Shown here: positions 1 through 5,694 of the stretch, piece after piece
How the letters are laid out: each line of letters begins with the position of its first letter
How positions within the stretch are numbered: position 1 is the stretch's first letter
Assembly (NCBI GenBank): GCA_022701925.1
Contig: JAKONM010000303.1
Span: 1-10,406 of the forward strand
Length of the DNA stretch: 10,406 bases
Source of the DNA: Microbacteriaceae bacterium
GTDB lineage: Bacteria > Actinomycetota > Actinomycetes > Actinomycetales > Microbacteriaceae
Reading direction: 5' to 3'
Notes under the pieces: generated by a model
The model's input: only the letters and a program-made list of their open reading frames with translations
Told to the model about the DNA's origin: nothing
The model's database searches: none
Translations under genes and position numbers: made by a program

Positions 1-451
1 TGTCGAGCGACTCGGGCACGTGCAGCACGAAGGCCTCGTCCACGACGACGGCCTGCGAGTACCCGCCCTGCGTGATGGTGCCGTCGGCGGGGTCGACGCT
101 GCCGTAGGTCTGGATGTTGCCCTCGGCGCAGTACTGCTCGTCACCCCGGAGGCAGTAGTCGCACTTCCCGCAGGAGTTGACCATGCAGCCGACGCCGACG
201 ACGTCCCCGACCTCGTGGCGGGTGACCTCGGAGCCGACCTCGGCCACGTGGCCGACGATCTCGTGACCGACGACCTGCGGGTACTGGATCTCACCCCACT
301 CACCGCGCACGGTGTGGATGTCGGAGTGGCAGATGCCGGCGTAGGCGATGTCGATCAGGACGTCCTTCGGGCCGACGTCCCGGCGGTCGATCGTGGTCTT
401 GACCAGCGGCTCGGTCGCGGACGGCGTCGCGTAGGCGTTGACGGTTCGCAT
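1..451 (-). CDS. Zinc-dependent alcohol dehydrogenase, N-terminal part (cut by left window edge)
   Basis: About 150 N-terminal residues are visible, starting MRTVNAYATPSATEPL, of a family normally about 350 residues long. The frame is open to the window edge. Seen: GICHSD with the catalytic-zinc Cys41, GHE with His63/Glu64, and a structural-zinc cluster Cys94, Cys97, Cys100, Cys108, so both zinc sites are intact. The NAD(P)-binding Rossmann half lies outside the window. From family knowledge this is the medium-chain, cinnamyl-alcohol-dehydrogenase-like branch of NAD(P)-dependent alcohol/aldehyde dehydrogenases (AdhC/YahK type), cytoplasmic, interconverting alcohols and aldehydes; the substrate cannot be read here. 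The ATG is chosen because a good Shine-Dalgarno AAGGAG lies 5 nt upstream. It follows the AraC-type regulator gene on the same strand, separated by 304 bp containing hairpins, so it probably has its own promoter. Confidence 0.93.
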   Translation of the reverse strand, partial: MRTVNAYATPSATEPLVKTTIDRRDVGPKDVLIDIAYAGICHSDIHTVRGEWGEIQYPQVVGHEIVGHVAEVGSEVTRHEVGDVVGVGCMVNSCGKCDYCLRGDEQYCAEGNIQTYGSVDPADGTITQGGYSQAVVVDEAFVLHVPESLD

Positions 452-456
452 GGGTT

Positions 457-462
457 CTCCTT
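457..462 (-). promoter_or_regulatory. Ribosome binding site of the alcohol dehydrogenase
   Basis: AAGGAG on the minus strand, 5 nt before the ATG at 451. It is one of the clearest Shine-Dalgarno sequences in the window and fixes the start of the alcohol dehydrogenase. Confidence 0.75.
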
Positions 463-602
463 GACGAGGGCGGTGCTGCGCGGCGGGACCCCCTCGAGGA
501 GGGAGTGCCAGGTCCGGTCGGCGGCGACGAGGTCGATGCGGAGGGACCTGCATCGACGTCGACGTCCCGTGCAGCGGGCTGTGTCGAAGGTAGGCCCGAC
601 TC

Positions 603-626
603 CCCCTCCGTCCGGAGCCGGAGGGG
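603..626. promoter_or_regulatory. Perfect 8-bp inverted repeat upstream of alcohol dehydrogenase (possible operator)
   Basis: CCCCTCCG (603-610) and CGGAGGGG (619-626) are perfect inverted repeats around an 8-nt centre. On the minus strand the repeat ends 10 bp upstream of a possible -10 hexamer (TACCTT, 592-587), so it covers the -35 position, where no TTGACA-like sequence is visible. That placement would suit an activator or repressor site for the alcohol dehydrogenase promoter. A transcription-terminating hairpin is an alternative, but there is no T-run on either side. Function is inferred from position only. Confidence 0.35.
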
Positions 627-708
627 TGTACTGAAAAGGCACCCCTGGCCTCGCTGAGATCGACCCCCGACGACGACCGAGGCGGGACCGACGGCGGCCG
701 CTCGCAGG

Positions 709-757
709 ATCCAGGTCGCCCGGCCGCGACCGGATGCGACGGCGCCCCGGCGCCGTC
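709..757 (-). terminator. Tandem hairpins at the end of the AraC-type regulator gene
   Basis: Two GC-rich hairpins lie back to back. The first, GACGGCGCC (738-746) with GGCGCCGTC (749-757), is a perfect 9-bp repeat overlapping two bases of the regulator stop codon. The second pairs ATCC and GGTCGC (709-712, 714-719) with GCGACC and GGAT (726-735), with one bulged A and a CCGGCC loop. There is no U-tract, as is common for actinobacterial terminators. Their place at the stop codon supports termination, or 3'-end protection, between the regulator and the alcohol dehydrogenase. Confidence 0.5.
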
Positions 758-1685
758 AGGAGTGGTGCTGGTCCCACCACCGACGAACGGTGGTGCCGGT
801 CGCTGCGCGGAACGTCCGGGCGAACTGGTCGCGGGACAGTCCGACCCTGGCCGCGAGCGCTGCCGCGTTCGGAGGCTCGCGGCGGGCAGCGAGGAGGACC
901 TGTGCGCGGGCGACCCGGCGCCGTCGGATTTGGGCCGCGACCGTCTCGGGCCCGTCGCGGAAGTCGCCGTGCACGGTGCGCGTGCTCACGTCCAGGGCTG
1001 CAGCGATCGTCGCGACGGTGAGGTCCGGATCGGCGAGGTGCTCCTCGATGTACGCCTCGATCCGCGCCCTGCGTGAACGAGCACCCGAGAGGTCGTGGTC
1101 GCGAGCGGTGCCGGTCTGATGCAGGGCCTCGTTCAGCAGGCTCACCTGGAGCGCGATCAACGGCTGGCTGACCGCCAGCTCGTCGTGGGGCTCCACGGTG
1201 GGGTTGCCGACCTGCAGCAGCCCGGTGATGAAGCCGACGCAGGCGGCCACGAGAGGGCTGTCCTTGAGCCGGGCGAACGGCAGCTCCCGTCCGGCCAGCA
1301 GCTCGGCGGGCAGGTGGTCCTCGTCGACGAAGATCCGCACGCCCCGCAACGGCTCGGCCGCGTGGAACCGCATCGCGGCACGCCCGTCGATGAGCGCGGC
1401 CTCCTTGGGCCCCAGCACCACGGGGTGGCCGTCGACCTCGCCGGTCGTCGTGCCCGACAGGACGACGGTCAGCATCATCCTGGGCGTCTGGTCCGAGCGG
1501 TCCCGGAACGGCGGCACCTCCAGCACGTGGGGGCCGATGTCGACCCAGTCGGCGCGGGTCCCGTCCACGCTCAGCGACCTGATGCGCGCGCTCCACCGGG
1601 GCCAGGGCGACGGCGTCAGCAGACCGGGCGCCATCACGGCGGGCTCGCTCGACTGCAGCAGCTCCTCGATCACTCGCCCGGCCAT
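756..1685 (-). CDS. AraC-family transcriptional regulator
   Basis: 309 residues, typical of AraC regulators with an N-terminal sensing domain. Residues about 20-190 resemble the AraC-binding-like cupin-type ligand domain (the PF14525 type). Residues about 205-309 form the double helix-turn-helix: first helix-turn-helix around LTVATIAAALDVSTRTVH, a linker with RRRRVARAQVLL, and a second around ALAARVGLSRDQFARTFRAATG. The end reads GTTVRRWW, where the family usually has G-x-T/S-P-x-x-Y/F-R, so the C-terminal cap is slightly divergent. The ATG has GGAGG 9 nt upstream; an ATG 9 bp further upstream is in another frame. It lies between the F420-reductase-like gene and the alcohol dehydrogenase on the same strand, so it plausibly controls one or both. 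The ligand is unknown. Confidence 0.9.
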   Translation of the reverse strand: MAGRVIEELLQSSEPAVMAPGLLTPSPWPRWSARIRSLSVDGTRADWVDIGPHVLEVPPFRDRSDQTPRMMLTVVLSGTTTGEVDGHPVVLGPKEAALIDGRAAMRFHAAEPLRGVRIFVDEDHLPAELLAGRELPFARLKDSPLVAACVGFITGLLQVGNPTVEPHDELAVSQPLIALQVSLLNEALHQTGTARDHDLSGARSRRARIEAYIEEHLADPDLTVATIAAALDVSTRTVHGDFRDGPETVAAQIRRRRVARAQVLLAARREPPNAAALAARVGLSRDQFARTFRAATGTTVRRWWDQHHS

Positions 1686-1720
1686 CGCTCATGCCCTCCA
1701 CGTCGGGGTCGCCCGCGCTC

Positions 1721-1726
1721 ACCGTA
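1721..1726 (-). promoter_or_regulatory. Possible -10 element of the AraC-type regulator
   Basis: TACGGT on the minus strand, in the context CCTACGGT, lies 35 nt before the regulator ATG and would give a leader of roughly 29 nt containing GGAGG. It resembles the hexamers before the XRE regulator (CCTACCGT) and the methyltransferase (GCTACGGT). No convincing -35 is seen, so the call is tentative. Confidence 0.33.
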
Positions 1727-1832
1727 GGACCCCGCGACGCGCGCTTCCCGGTGGAGGAGTCCGAACCGCGCCGACCGGATCGCGCCGCACGCGCCCCGGC
1801 CGTGACGAGCAGGTCGGCGCCGCCTGCGGACG

Positions 1833-2513
1833 TCAGCCCCGGCTCACGCCGATGTTCAGCTCGTAGGTGCCGAGCACGCCGACGAGGGTGAAGTAGAGCG
1901 GGGCGTACATCTCCACGCTGCGGGCGGTGCGGATGCCGCCGAGGTCGAGGATCGCCTCCGCCGGCCACCCGAACCCCCGCAGCAGGCCGGAGACGGTCGC
2001 CTTGGCCGCGTCGTCGTCGCCGGAGACGAAGACGTCGTGCCGTCCCGAGATGCGGGAGGGCTCGACCATCACGGCCATGTAGACGGAGCTCAGCGCCTTC
2101 ACCACGCGGGCGTCCGGGAACGCCCGCTGCACCTGCTCGCCGAGGCTGTCGGTATTGCCGACCGTGAGCGTCGGCGGCATGCCCTGCGAGAAGTCCAGCG
2201 GCAGCGCGAGGTCGAGCACCACCTTCCCGGCCAGGTTCCGGGCGCCGACGGCCTCCAGCGCATCGAGCACGGCCGTGCCGTGGACGGCGTCGATGACGAC
2301 CTCGCCGTGCACGCCTGCGGCGGGGAAGGTCACGAGCCGCACCCCGGGGTGGTCCTGCTGCCACTCGCGGAACGACGGGTGGTCCTCGTCACCCGTCCGC
2401 CGGAGGGTCTCGTCGACGTCGCGGGTTCCGACGACCACGTCGTGCCCGAGGCCGTCGAGCCGGCCCGCCAGGGTGCGGCCGACCATGCCCGTTCCGATGA
2501 CTGCGATCTTCAT
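1833..2513 (-). CDS. NAD(P)-binding oxidoreductase, NADPH-dependent F420 reductase-like family
   Basis: 226 residues starting MKIAVIGTGMVG. The N-terminal dinucleotide-binding fingerprint GTGMVG (residues 7-12) and the following strand VVVGTRD, with Thr30/Arg31 placed to meet a 2'-phosphate, suggest NADP(H) preference. The rest (KVVLDLALPL, ARVVKALSSVYMAVM, DVFVSGDDDAAKATV, FGWPAEAILDLGGI) matches the F420-dependent NADP oxidoreductase / NAD(P)-binding domain family (PF03807-like). Whether it uses F420 cannot be told from sequence; many relatives are annotated only as NADP oxidoreductases. The frame stays open upstream of 2513, but that part is Arg/Pro-rich and overlaps the neighbouring lipoprotein gene, so the ATG at 2513, preceded by AGGA, is the start. 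It is 185 bp downstream of the lipoprotein gene and 147 bp upstream of the AraC-type regulator, all on one strand. Confidence 0.9.
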   Translation of the reverse strand: MKIAVIGTGMVGRTLAGRLDGLGHDVVVGTRDVDETLRRTGDEDHPSFREWQQDHPGVRLVTFPAAGVHGEVVIDAVHGTAVLDALEAVGARNLAGKVVLDLALPLDFSQGMPPTLTVGNTDSLGEQVQRAFPDARVVKALSSVYMAVMVEPSRISGRHDVFVSGDDDAAKATVSGLLRGFGWPAEAILDLGGIRTARSVEMYAPLYFTLVGVLGTYELNIGVSRG

Positions 2514-2674
2514 GGCGTCCTGCTTCCTGCGGTGGTGGTCGGCATAGCGGGGCGTGCGACGAGGTCTACGGATCGGCGGCGCCGGCGGCAGCGCCACCGC
2601 GGGAGCGGCTTCCGAGTCCCGGCGCCCAGTGACGCACGCGAGGGTGCCCCGGAGACGTCTACCGACCGGGGGTC

Positions 2675-2696
2675 CCGGCCTGCGGTGGCGGGCCGG
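2675..2696 (-). terminator. Weak hairpin just after the lipoprotein gene
   Basis: CCGGCC (2675-2680) and GGCCGG (2691-2696) form a 6-bp stem with a 10-nt loop, beginning 2 nt after the stop codon of the cyclophilin-like lipoprotein on the minus strand. No T-run follows. Position is the only argument; such repeats also arise by chance at this GC content. Confidence 0.25.
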
Positions 2697-2698
2697 CC

Positions 2699-3310
2699 TC
2701 AGCCCACGCGCGTGACGGTGACCCGGCCCTCGAGGCGTTCCAGCTGCTGCCGGCTCGCGTCGTAGGTGCCCAGGTGGATCGTCTGGTCGGAGTACCCGAT
2801 CCCCGAGGCGTCGTAGTAGAAGCCGAAGCCGCCCCACGGCACGTAGTAGATGAGGTCGCCGTCCTCGGGGTCGCTGCCCTGGCTGCCCCCGGTCTCGAGG
2901 CCGTCGGGGATGGCGGCGATCTTCTCCCGCCCGGCGAACTCCTCCGCCGTCACCGTGAGCGGGAGACGGCCGAGCAGGTCGCGGACGGTGGTGTTGTCCT
3001 CGTCGACCGTCACGTCGACCGTCGTGCGGTCCGAGCGGAACCGCAGCACCGTGCCCCGCACCGAGTCGGAATCCCTCGTCGACGCGCCGCCCTCCGGGGC
3101 CGCGGTCGCCGTCGGGCCCACCGGCGTCGCCGCGGACGCGGACCCGCTCGCCGCGGACGCGGATCCACGCGCGGCGGGTGCGGGATCCGCGGGTGCCGGA
3201 CCGGCGGGGGCGCAGGCGGTGAGGGCGAGCAGCGGCACGAAGGCGGTGAGCAGCAGCGTCGTGCGGAGCGGCCGGCCGCTCCGCCGCCTCGAATCGGTCA
3301 CGGCGATCAC
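2699..3310 (-). CDS. Cyclophilin-like-fold lipoprotein
   Basis: 203 residues from the GTG that overlaps the stop codon of the upstream SDR gene (GTGA, 3310-3307). A second in-frame GTG at 3301 is possible. The N-terminus has Arg residues (RRRSGRPLR), a hydrophobic stretch (TTLLLTAFVPLLAL) and a lipobox LTAC with Cys33, so it is a predicted lipoprotein anchored outside the membrane. Residues about 34-80 are an Ala/Pro/Gly/Ser linker with a duplicated heptad. Residues about 85-200 match the bacterial cyclophilin-like fold family (PF18050 type), with EEFAGREKIAAIP, GDLIYYVPWGGFGFYY and IHLGTYDAS. This family is distantly related to prolyl isomerases, its biochemical role is not established, and isomerase activity should not be assumed. 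A cytoplasmic paralogue lies at 5086. Translational coupling to the SDR gene is likely. Confidence 0.85.
   Translation of the reverse strand: MIAVTDSRRRSGRPLRTTLLLTAFVPLLALTACAPAGPAPADPAPAARGSASAASGSASAATPVGPTATAAPEGGASTRDSDSVRGTVLRFRSDRTTVDVTVDEDNTTVRDLLGRLPLTVTAEEFAGREKIAAIPDGLETGGSQGSDPEDGDLIYYVPWGGFGFYYDASGIGYSDQTIHLGTYDASRQQLERLEGRVTVTRVG
3127..3168. repeat. Two-copy 21-bp tandem repeat in the lipoprotein linker
   Basis: Positions 3127-3147 and 3148-3168 are identical at 19 of 21 bases by my count. On the minus strand they encode the consecutive heptads RGSASAA and SGSASAA in the linker between lipobox cysteine and folded domain. It keeps frame, so it looks like a slippage duplication lengthening the tether. 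Copy number may vary between strains. Confidence 0.8.
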
Positions 3311-4074
3311 CGGATGGTCTGGCCGCCGTCCATGACCAGCACGTGGCCGATCATGAAGGCGTTCTGGGGGGAGCTGAGCCAGAGCACGGCGGAGGCGATC
3401 TCCTCGGCGTCGCCCATCCGGCCGATCGGCTCCTGGGCGATGATCTGCGCGTAGCCCTCGTCGGTGCCGCCGGAGACGCGCGCCATCATGGCGGTGTCGA
3501 TCATGCCGGGGGCGACGGCGTTGATGCGGATGTTCGCGTCGGCGTAGTCGAGCGCGGCCGAGCGGGTGAGGCCGTTGATGGCGTGCTTCGCCGCGGCGTA
3601 GGCGGCCTGGCCCTTGATGCCGATCACGCCGGCGCCGGAGGACGTGTTGACGATCGCACCCCCGCCGCGGGTCTGCAGCAGCGGGATCTCGTGCTTCATG
3701 CACAGGTAGACCCCTCGCACGTCGACGGCCATGATCCGGTCCCAGACCGCGTCGTCGGTGTCGGCGAGCGGGGAGTCCGCCTGCTCGACGCCGGCGTTGT
3801 TGAACGCGAAGTCGATGCCGCCGAAGCGGTCGACGGCGGCCTGCAGCGCCGCCTGCACGTCGTCGGCGTCGGCGACGTCGCACCGCACCGCCAGCGCGGA
3901 ACCGCCCGCCGTCTCGATGCGTCGGGCGGTCTCGGCCGCGCTCGACTCGTCGACGTCGGCGACCACGACGGCGGCTCCTGCCGCCGCGAACGCCTCCGCG
4001 GTCGCGCGGCCGATGCCGCTGCCGCCGCCGGTGACGAACGCCACCCTGTCCTGGAACTCTCCCGCTTCCGCCAT
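3307..4074 (-). CDS. Short-chain dehydrogenase/reductase (classical SDR)
   Basis: 255 residues, normal length for a classical SDR. Seen: cofactor motif TGGGSGIG (15-22), Asp40 at the end of the second strand (VVVAD), favouring NAD(H), NNAG (92-95), catalytic Ser146 in VNTSSGAG, and Tyr159/Lys163 in YAAAK, then APGMIDT and a C-terminal LVMDGGQTI. The position of the usual catalytic Asn (motif V-N-x-x-G-V) holds Asp118 (AVDVRGVYL). ATG 4074 is chosen because the domain begins there; the frame extends to 4116 without similarity. The substrate is unknown; relatives oxidise alcohols or reduce ketones and quinones. It is divergent from the MmyB-like regulator across 142 bp containing a perfect palindrome, a pairing known from actinomycetes, so it is the likely regulated target. 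Its stop overlaps the lipoprotein start. Confidence 0.93.
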   Translation of the reverse strand: MAEAGEFQDRVAFVTGGGSGIGRATAEAFAAAGAAVVVADVDESSAAETARRIETAGGSALAVRCDVADADDVQAALQAAVDRFGGIDFAFNNAGVEQADSPLADTDDAVWDRIMAVDVRGVYLCMKHEIPLLQTRGGGAIVNTSSGAGVIGIKGQAAYAAAKHAINGLTRSAALDYADANIRINAVAPGMIDTAMMARVSGGTDEGYAQIIAQEPIGRMGDAEEIASAVLWLSSPQNAFMIGHVLVMDGGQTIR

Positions 4075-4170
4075 GGCGTGCTGCCCTTCCGCTCCTCGAC
4101 CCGCGTCGGCGGGCACCCGCCCAGCGAACCCGGGTCCGGCCCGGGGAGGAATGCCCCGGCATGAGGTGTA

Positions 4171-4191
4171 CCGCCAGGGTGTCCCTGGCGG
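4171..4191. promoter_or_regulatory. Perfect 9-3-9 palindrome: probable operator of the MmyB-like regulator
   Basis: CCGCCAGGG (4171-4179) and CCCTGGCGG (4183-4191) are perfect inverted repeats around TGT. The site lies in the divergent region between the SDR gene and the XRE/MmyB-like regulator, 25 bp before the regulator ATG. It covers the -35 position of the proposed regulator promoter (-10 at 4205-4210). MmyB-like regulators are known to sit divergently from SDR genes in actinomycetes and are expected to bind palindromes between them. Binding by this regulator, with autoregulation and control of the SDR operon, is inferred. Confidence 0.68.
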
Positions 4192-4194
4192 GCG

Positions 4195-4204
4195 GGACGC
4201 GTCC
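4195..4204. promoter_or_regulatory. 10-bp palindrome in the spacer of the regulator promoter
   Basis: GGACGCGTCC is a perfect palindrome lying 3 bp after the main operator palindrome and touching the proposed -10 hexamer. It may be a second operator half or a promoter-spacer feature. Chance is a real alternative, given the GC content. Confidence 0.3.
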
Positions 4205-4210
4205 TACCGT
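4205..4210 (+). promoter_or_regulatory. -10 element of a probably leaderless promoter for the MmyB-like regulator
   Basis: TACCGT fits the TANNNT -10 pattern and ends 6 nt before the ATG at 4217. The expected start of transcription would fall on or within a base or two of the A of the ATG, giving a leaderless message. Consistent with this, only a weak GGGG precedes the ATG and no real Shine-Dalgarno is seen. The -35 position (about 4182-4187) matches consensus poorly and lies inside the palindrome. Confidence 0.5.
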
Positions 4211-4216
4211 CGGGGC

Positions 4217-5089
4217 ATGGACGATCACGCGGACGCCGCCCGGTTCCTCGCCTCCCGCCGGGCTCGCATCAGCCCGGAGCAGGCCGGGATCCAGGTGAGC
4301 GGCGTGCGCCGGGTCACGGGGCTGCGCCGCGGGGAGGTCGCTGCCATCGCCGGGGTCAGCCCCGAGTACTACGCGAAGCTCGAGCGCGGATCGCTGGCCG
4401 GGGTGTCGGCGTCCGTGCTGGACGCGCTCGCCCGTGCGCTGCAGCTGGACGACGCCGAGCGGGCCCACCTGTTCCACCTCGCGCAGGCCGCCGACGGGAC
4501 CGCGGCCGGGATGCGGCCCAGGCGGCGGCCGTCGAAGCAGTGGACACCGCGTCCGGCGCTGCAGTGGGTGCTCGACAGCATCCACGCCCCCGCGATCGTG
4601 CGGAACGGCCGGATGGACCTGCTGGCGGTCAACCACCTGGGACGGGCGATGCACGCGTCGATGTTCGAGGCCTACCCGGGCGAGGTGCCCAACTTCGTCC
4701 GGTTCACGTTCCTGCACGAGGGCGGCCGAGCGTTTTACCCGAACTGGGAGGTGGCCGCCGACACGGCCGTCGCGATCCTCCGCACCGAGGCGGGCCGCGA
4801 CCCGCACGACAAGGCGCTGCACGACCTCGTCGGCGAGCTCTCGACCCGCAGCAGCGACTTCCGGCAGCGGTGGGGCCGCCAGGACGTGCGCCTGCACGGC
4901 GCCGGCAGCAAGCTGTTCCACCACGCCGTCGTCGGCGACCTCGACCTGGCCTACGAGAGCGTCGACATGATCTCCGACCCCGGCCTCTCCATGACCGTCT
5001 ATGCCGCCGAGCCCGCCTCGGCGACGGCGCACGCCCTCGAGCTGCTCGCCTCCTGGACCGCCGCCGACGTGCCCCTCGCCGCTCGATGA
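4217..5089 (+). CDS. XRE-family regulator with MmyB-like ligand-binding domain
   Basis: 290 residues, the usual family length. Residues about 8-80 form an XRE helix-turn-helix with the subfamily signature GLRRGEVAAIAGVSPEYYAKLERG (shown in part: RRGEVAAIAGVS at 37-48, YYAKLERG at 51-58). Residues about 105-270 are the PAS-like MmyB ligand-binding domain (PF17765 type), with ALQWVLDSI, VRNGRMDLLAVN, PNFVRFTFLHEGG, FRQRWGRQDVRLHGAGSKLFHH and DPGLSMTVYAAE. The start is the ATG that begins the domain and fits a leaderless promoter; the frame stays open far upstream, where it overlaps the divergent SDR gene. Family knowledge: these regulators bind small hydrophobic ligands and commonly pair with a divergent SDR gene. 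The stop overlaps the next start (ATGA), coupling it to a cyclophilin-like protein. The ligand is unknown. Confidence 0.95.
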   Translation: MDDHADAARFLASRRARISPEQAGIQVSGVRRVTGLRRGEVAAIAGVSPEYYAKLERGSLAGVSASVLDALARALQLDDAERAHLFHLAQAADGTAAGMRPRRRPSKQWTPRPALQWVLDSIHAPAIVRNGRMDLLAVNHLGRAMHASMFEAYPGEVPNFVRFTFLHEGGRAFYPNWEVAADTAVAILRTEAGRDPHDKALHDLVGELSTRSSDFRQRWGRQDVRLHGAGSKLFHHAVVGDLDLAYESVDMISDPGLSMTVYAAEPASATAHALELLASWTAADVPLAAR

Positions 5090-5448
5090 CCGCGATCACG
5101 ATCACGATCGGGCTCGGGGAGCTGCAGCTCCCCGGCGAGCTGAACGGCACGGCGACGGCCACGCAGCTGCTCGAGCTGCTGCCGCTGCGGCTGCTGCTGG
5201 AGGACTTCAGCGGCCAGGAGAAGCTCGGCCGGCTGCCGGCACGGCTCAGCACCGACGGCGCGCCCGCGTCCTCCGGGGCGGAGCCGGCGGACATCGGCTA
5301 CTACGCCCCGTCCCAGCACCTGGTCCTCTACTACGCCGAGGTCGCCGCCTTCCCCGGCATCATCCCCGTCGGCCGGTTCGACGCGGCCGACCTCGACCTG
5401 GTCCGCGGCCTCCCAGACGGGACCGAGGCCGTGGTCGACAGGGCCTGA
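5086..5448 (+). CDS. Cytoplasmic cyclophilin-like-fold protein
   Basis: 120 residues, starting MTAITITIGLGELQLPGELN. The ATG overlaps the stop codon of the regulator gene (ATGA, 5086-5089), so translational coupling is likely. The sequence is the bare cyclophilin-like domain (PF18050 type) without signal peptide: LLELLPLRLLLEDFSGQEKLGRLP, then DIGYYAPSQHLVLYYAE and IIPVGRFDAAD (quoted in part). It aligns by eye with residues about 85-200 of the lipoprotein at 2699-3310: LP-L, E-[DE]-F-x-G-x-EK, a P-L-x-T-x-G region, a YY-x-P strand and a later YY. They are therefore paralogues in different compartments. The role of the family is not established. Genomes often place such genes next to aldo/keto reductases, cupins and CMD proteins, as here. 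It could be a partner or ligand carrier for the regulator, but that is inference. Confidence 0.85.
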   Translation: MTAITITIGLGELQLPGELNGTATATQLLELLPLRLLLEDFSGQEKLGRLPARLSTDGAPASSGAEPADIGYYAPSQHLVLYYAEVAAFPGIIPVGRFDAADLDLVRGLPDGTEAVVDRA

Positions 5449-5604
5449 CTCCATCCGCTCGGTCCGGTCAGCGGTGCCCCGCCGGAACACCTCTCGTCAG
5501 GGACTGCCTCTTCGCAGCGGACGGGAGTTGTGTGGGTCGGGCGCCCTCATCGGCGGGGCGGACACGGGGGCTCGGGATGCGCGGACTGCTGATGCCCCGT
5601 CGAC

Positions 5605-5630
5605 CTCGGCCCGCCGTCGATCGGGCCGAG
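5605..5630. promoter_or_regulatory. Perfect 9-8-9 inverted repeat upstream of the cupin operon
   Basis: CTCGGCCCG (5605-5613) and CGGGCCGAG (5622-5630) are perfect inverted repeats around 8 nt, in the 246-bp gap between the cyclophilin-like gene and the cupin gene, 64 bp before the cupin ATG. It could be an operator for the cupin-CMD-AKR operon or a terminator for the regulator operon. No T-run follows, and it lies about 156 nt after the preceding stop, which slightly favours an operator. No clear promoter hexamers were found nearby. Confidence 0.4.
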
Positions 5631-5694
5631 ATGCTGCTCGCCCTCCGACGACCCCGCCTCCTCCGACCAGCCGCCCGCGACCCGAACGGATCCC

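Larger units (their letters stand above)
452..755. other. Intergenic region upstream of alcohol dehydrogenase
   Basis: About 300 bp with no convincing gene. The open frames through it encode mostly Arg/Pro/Gly. Reading leftward it holds two hairpins at the end of the AraC-type gene (709-757), an 8-8-8 inverted repeat (603-626), a possible -10 hexamer TACCTT on the minus strand (592-587), a 12-bp palindrome GACGTCGACGTC (555-566) and the ribosome binding site. If the -10 is right, the alcohol dehydrogenase transcript would have a leader of roughly 130 nt. Confidence 0.5.

Noticed and set aside
555..566. GACGTCGACGTC palindrome as an operator
   Set aside because: It is built from repeated GTCGAC/GACGTC words that are frequent throughout this GC-rich sequence, and it has no clear placement relative to a promoter.
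355..2364. A minus-strand open frame of over 650 codons
   Set aside because: Composition is dominated by Arg, Gly and Pro, it overlaps the AraC-type and F420-reductase-like genes in another frame, and no domain is seen. It is a shadow frame in GC-rich DNA.
2514..2837. N-terminal extension of the F420-reductase-like protein
   Set aside because: The extension is Arg/Pro-rich and overlaps the lipoprotein gene; the nucleotide-binding fold starts at MKIAVIGTGMVG with an AGGA before it.
3731..4216. N-terminal extension of the MmyB-like regulator upstream of ATG 4217
   Set aside because: It overlaps the divergent SDR gene antisense, and the helix-turn-helix domain begins directly after 4217.
3311..5032. 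Upstream minus-strand extension of the lipoprotein frame across the SDR and regulator genes
   Set aside because: It is Arg-rich and antisense or off-frame to two well-supported genes. The lipobox and GTGA overlap place the real start at 3310.
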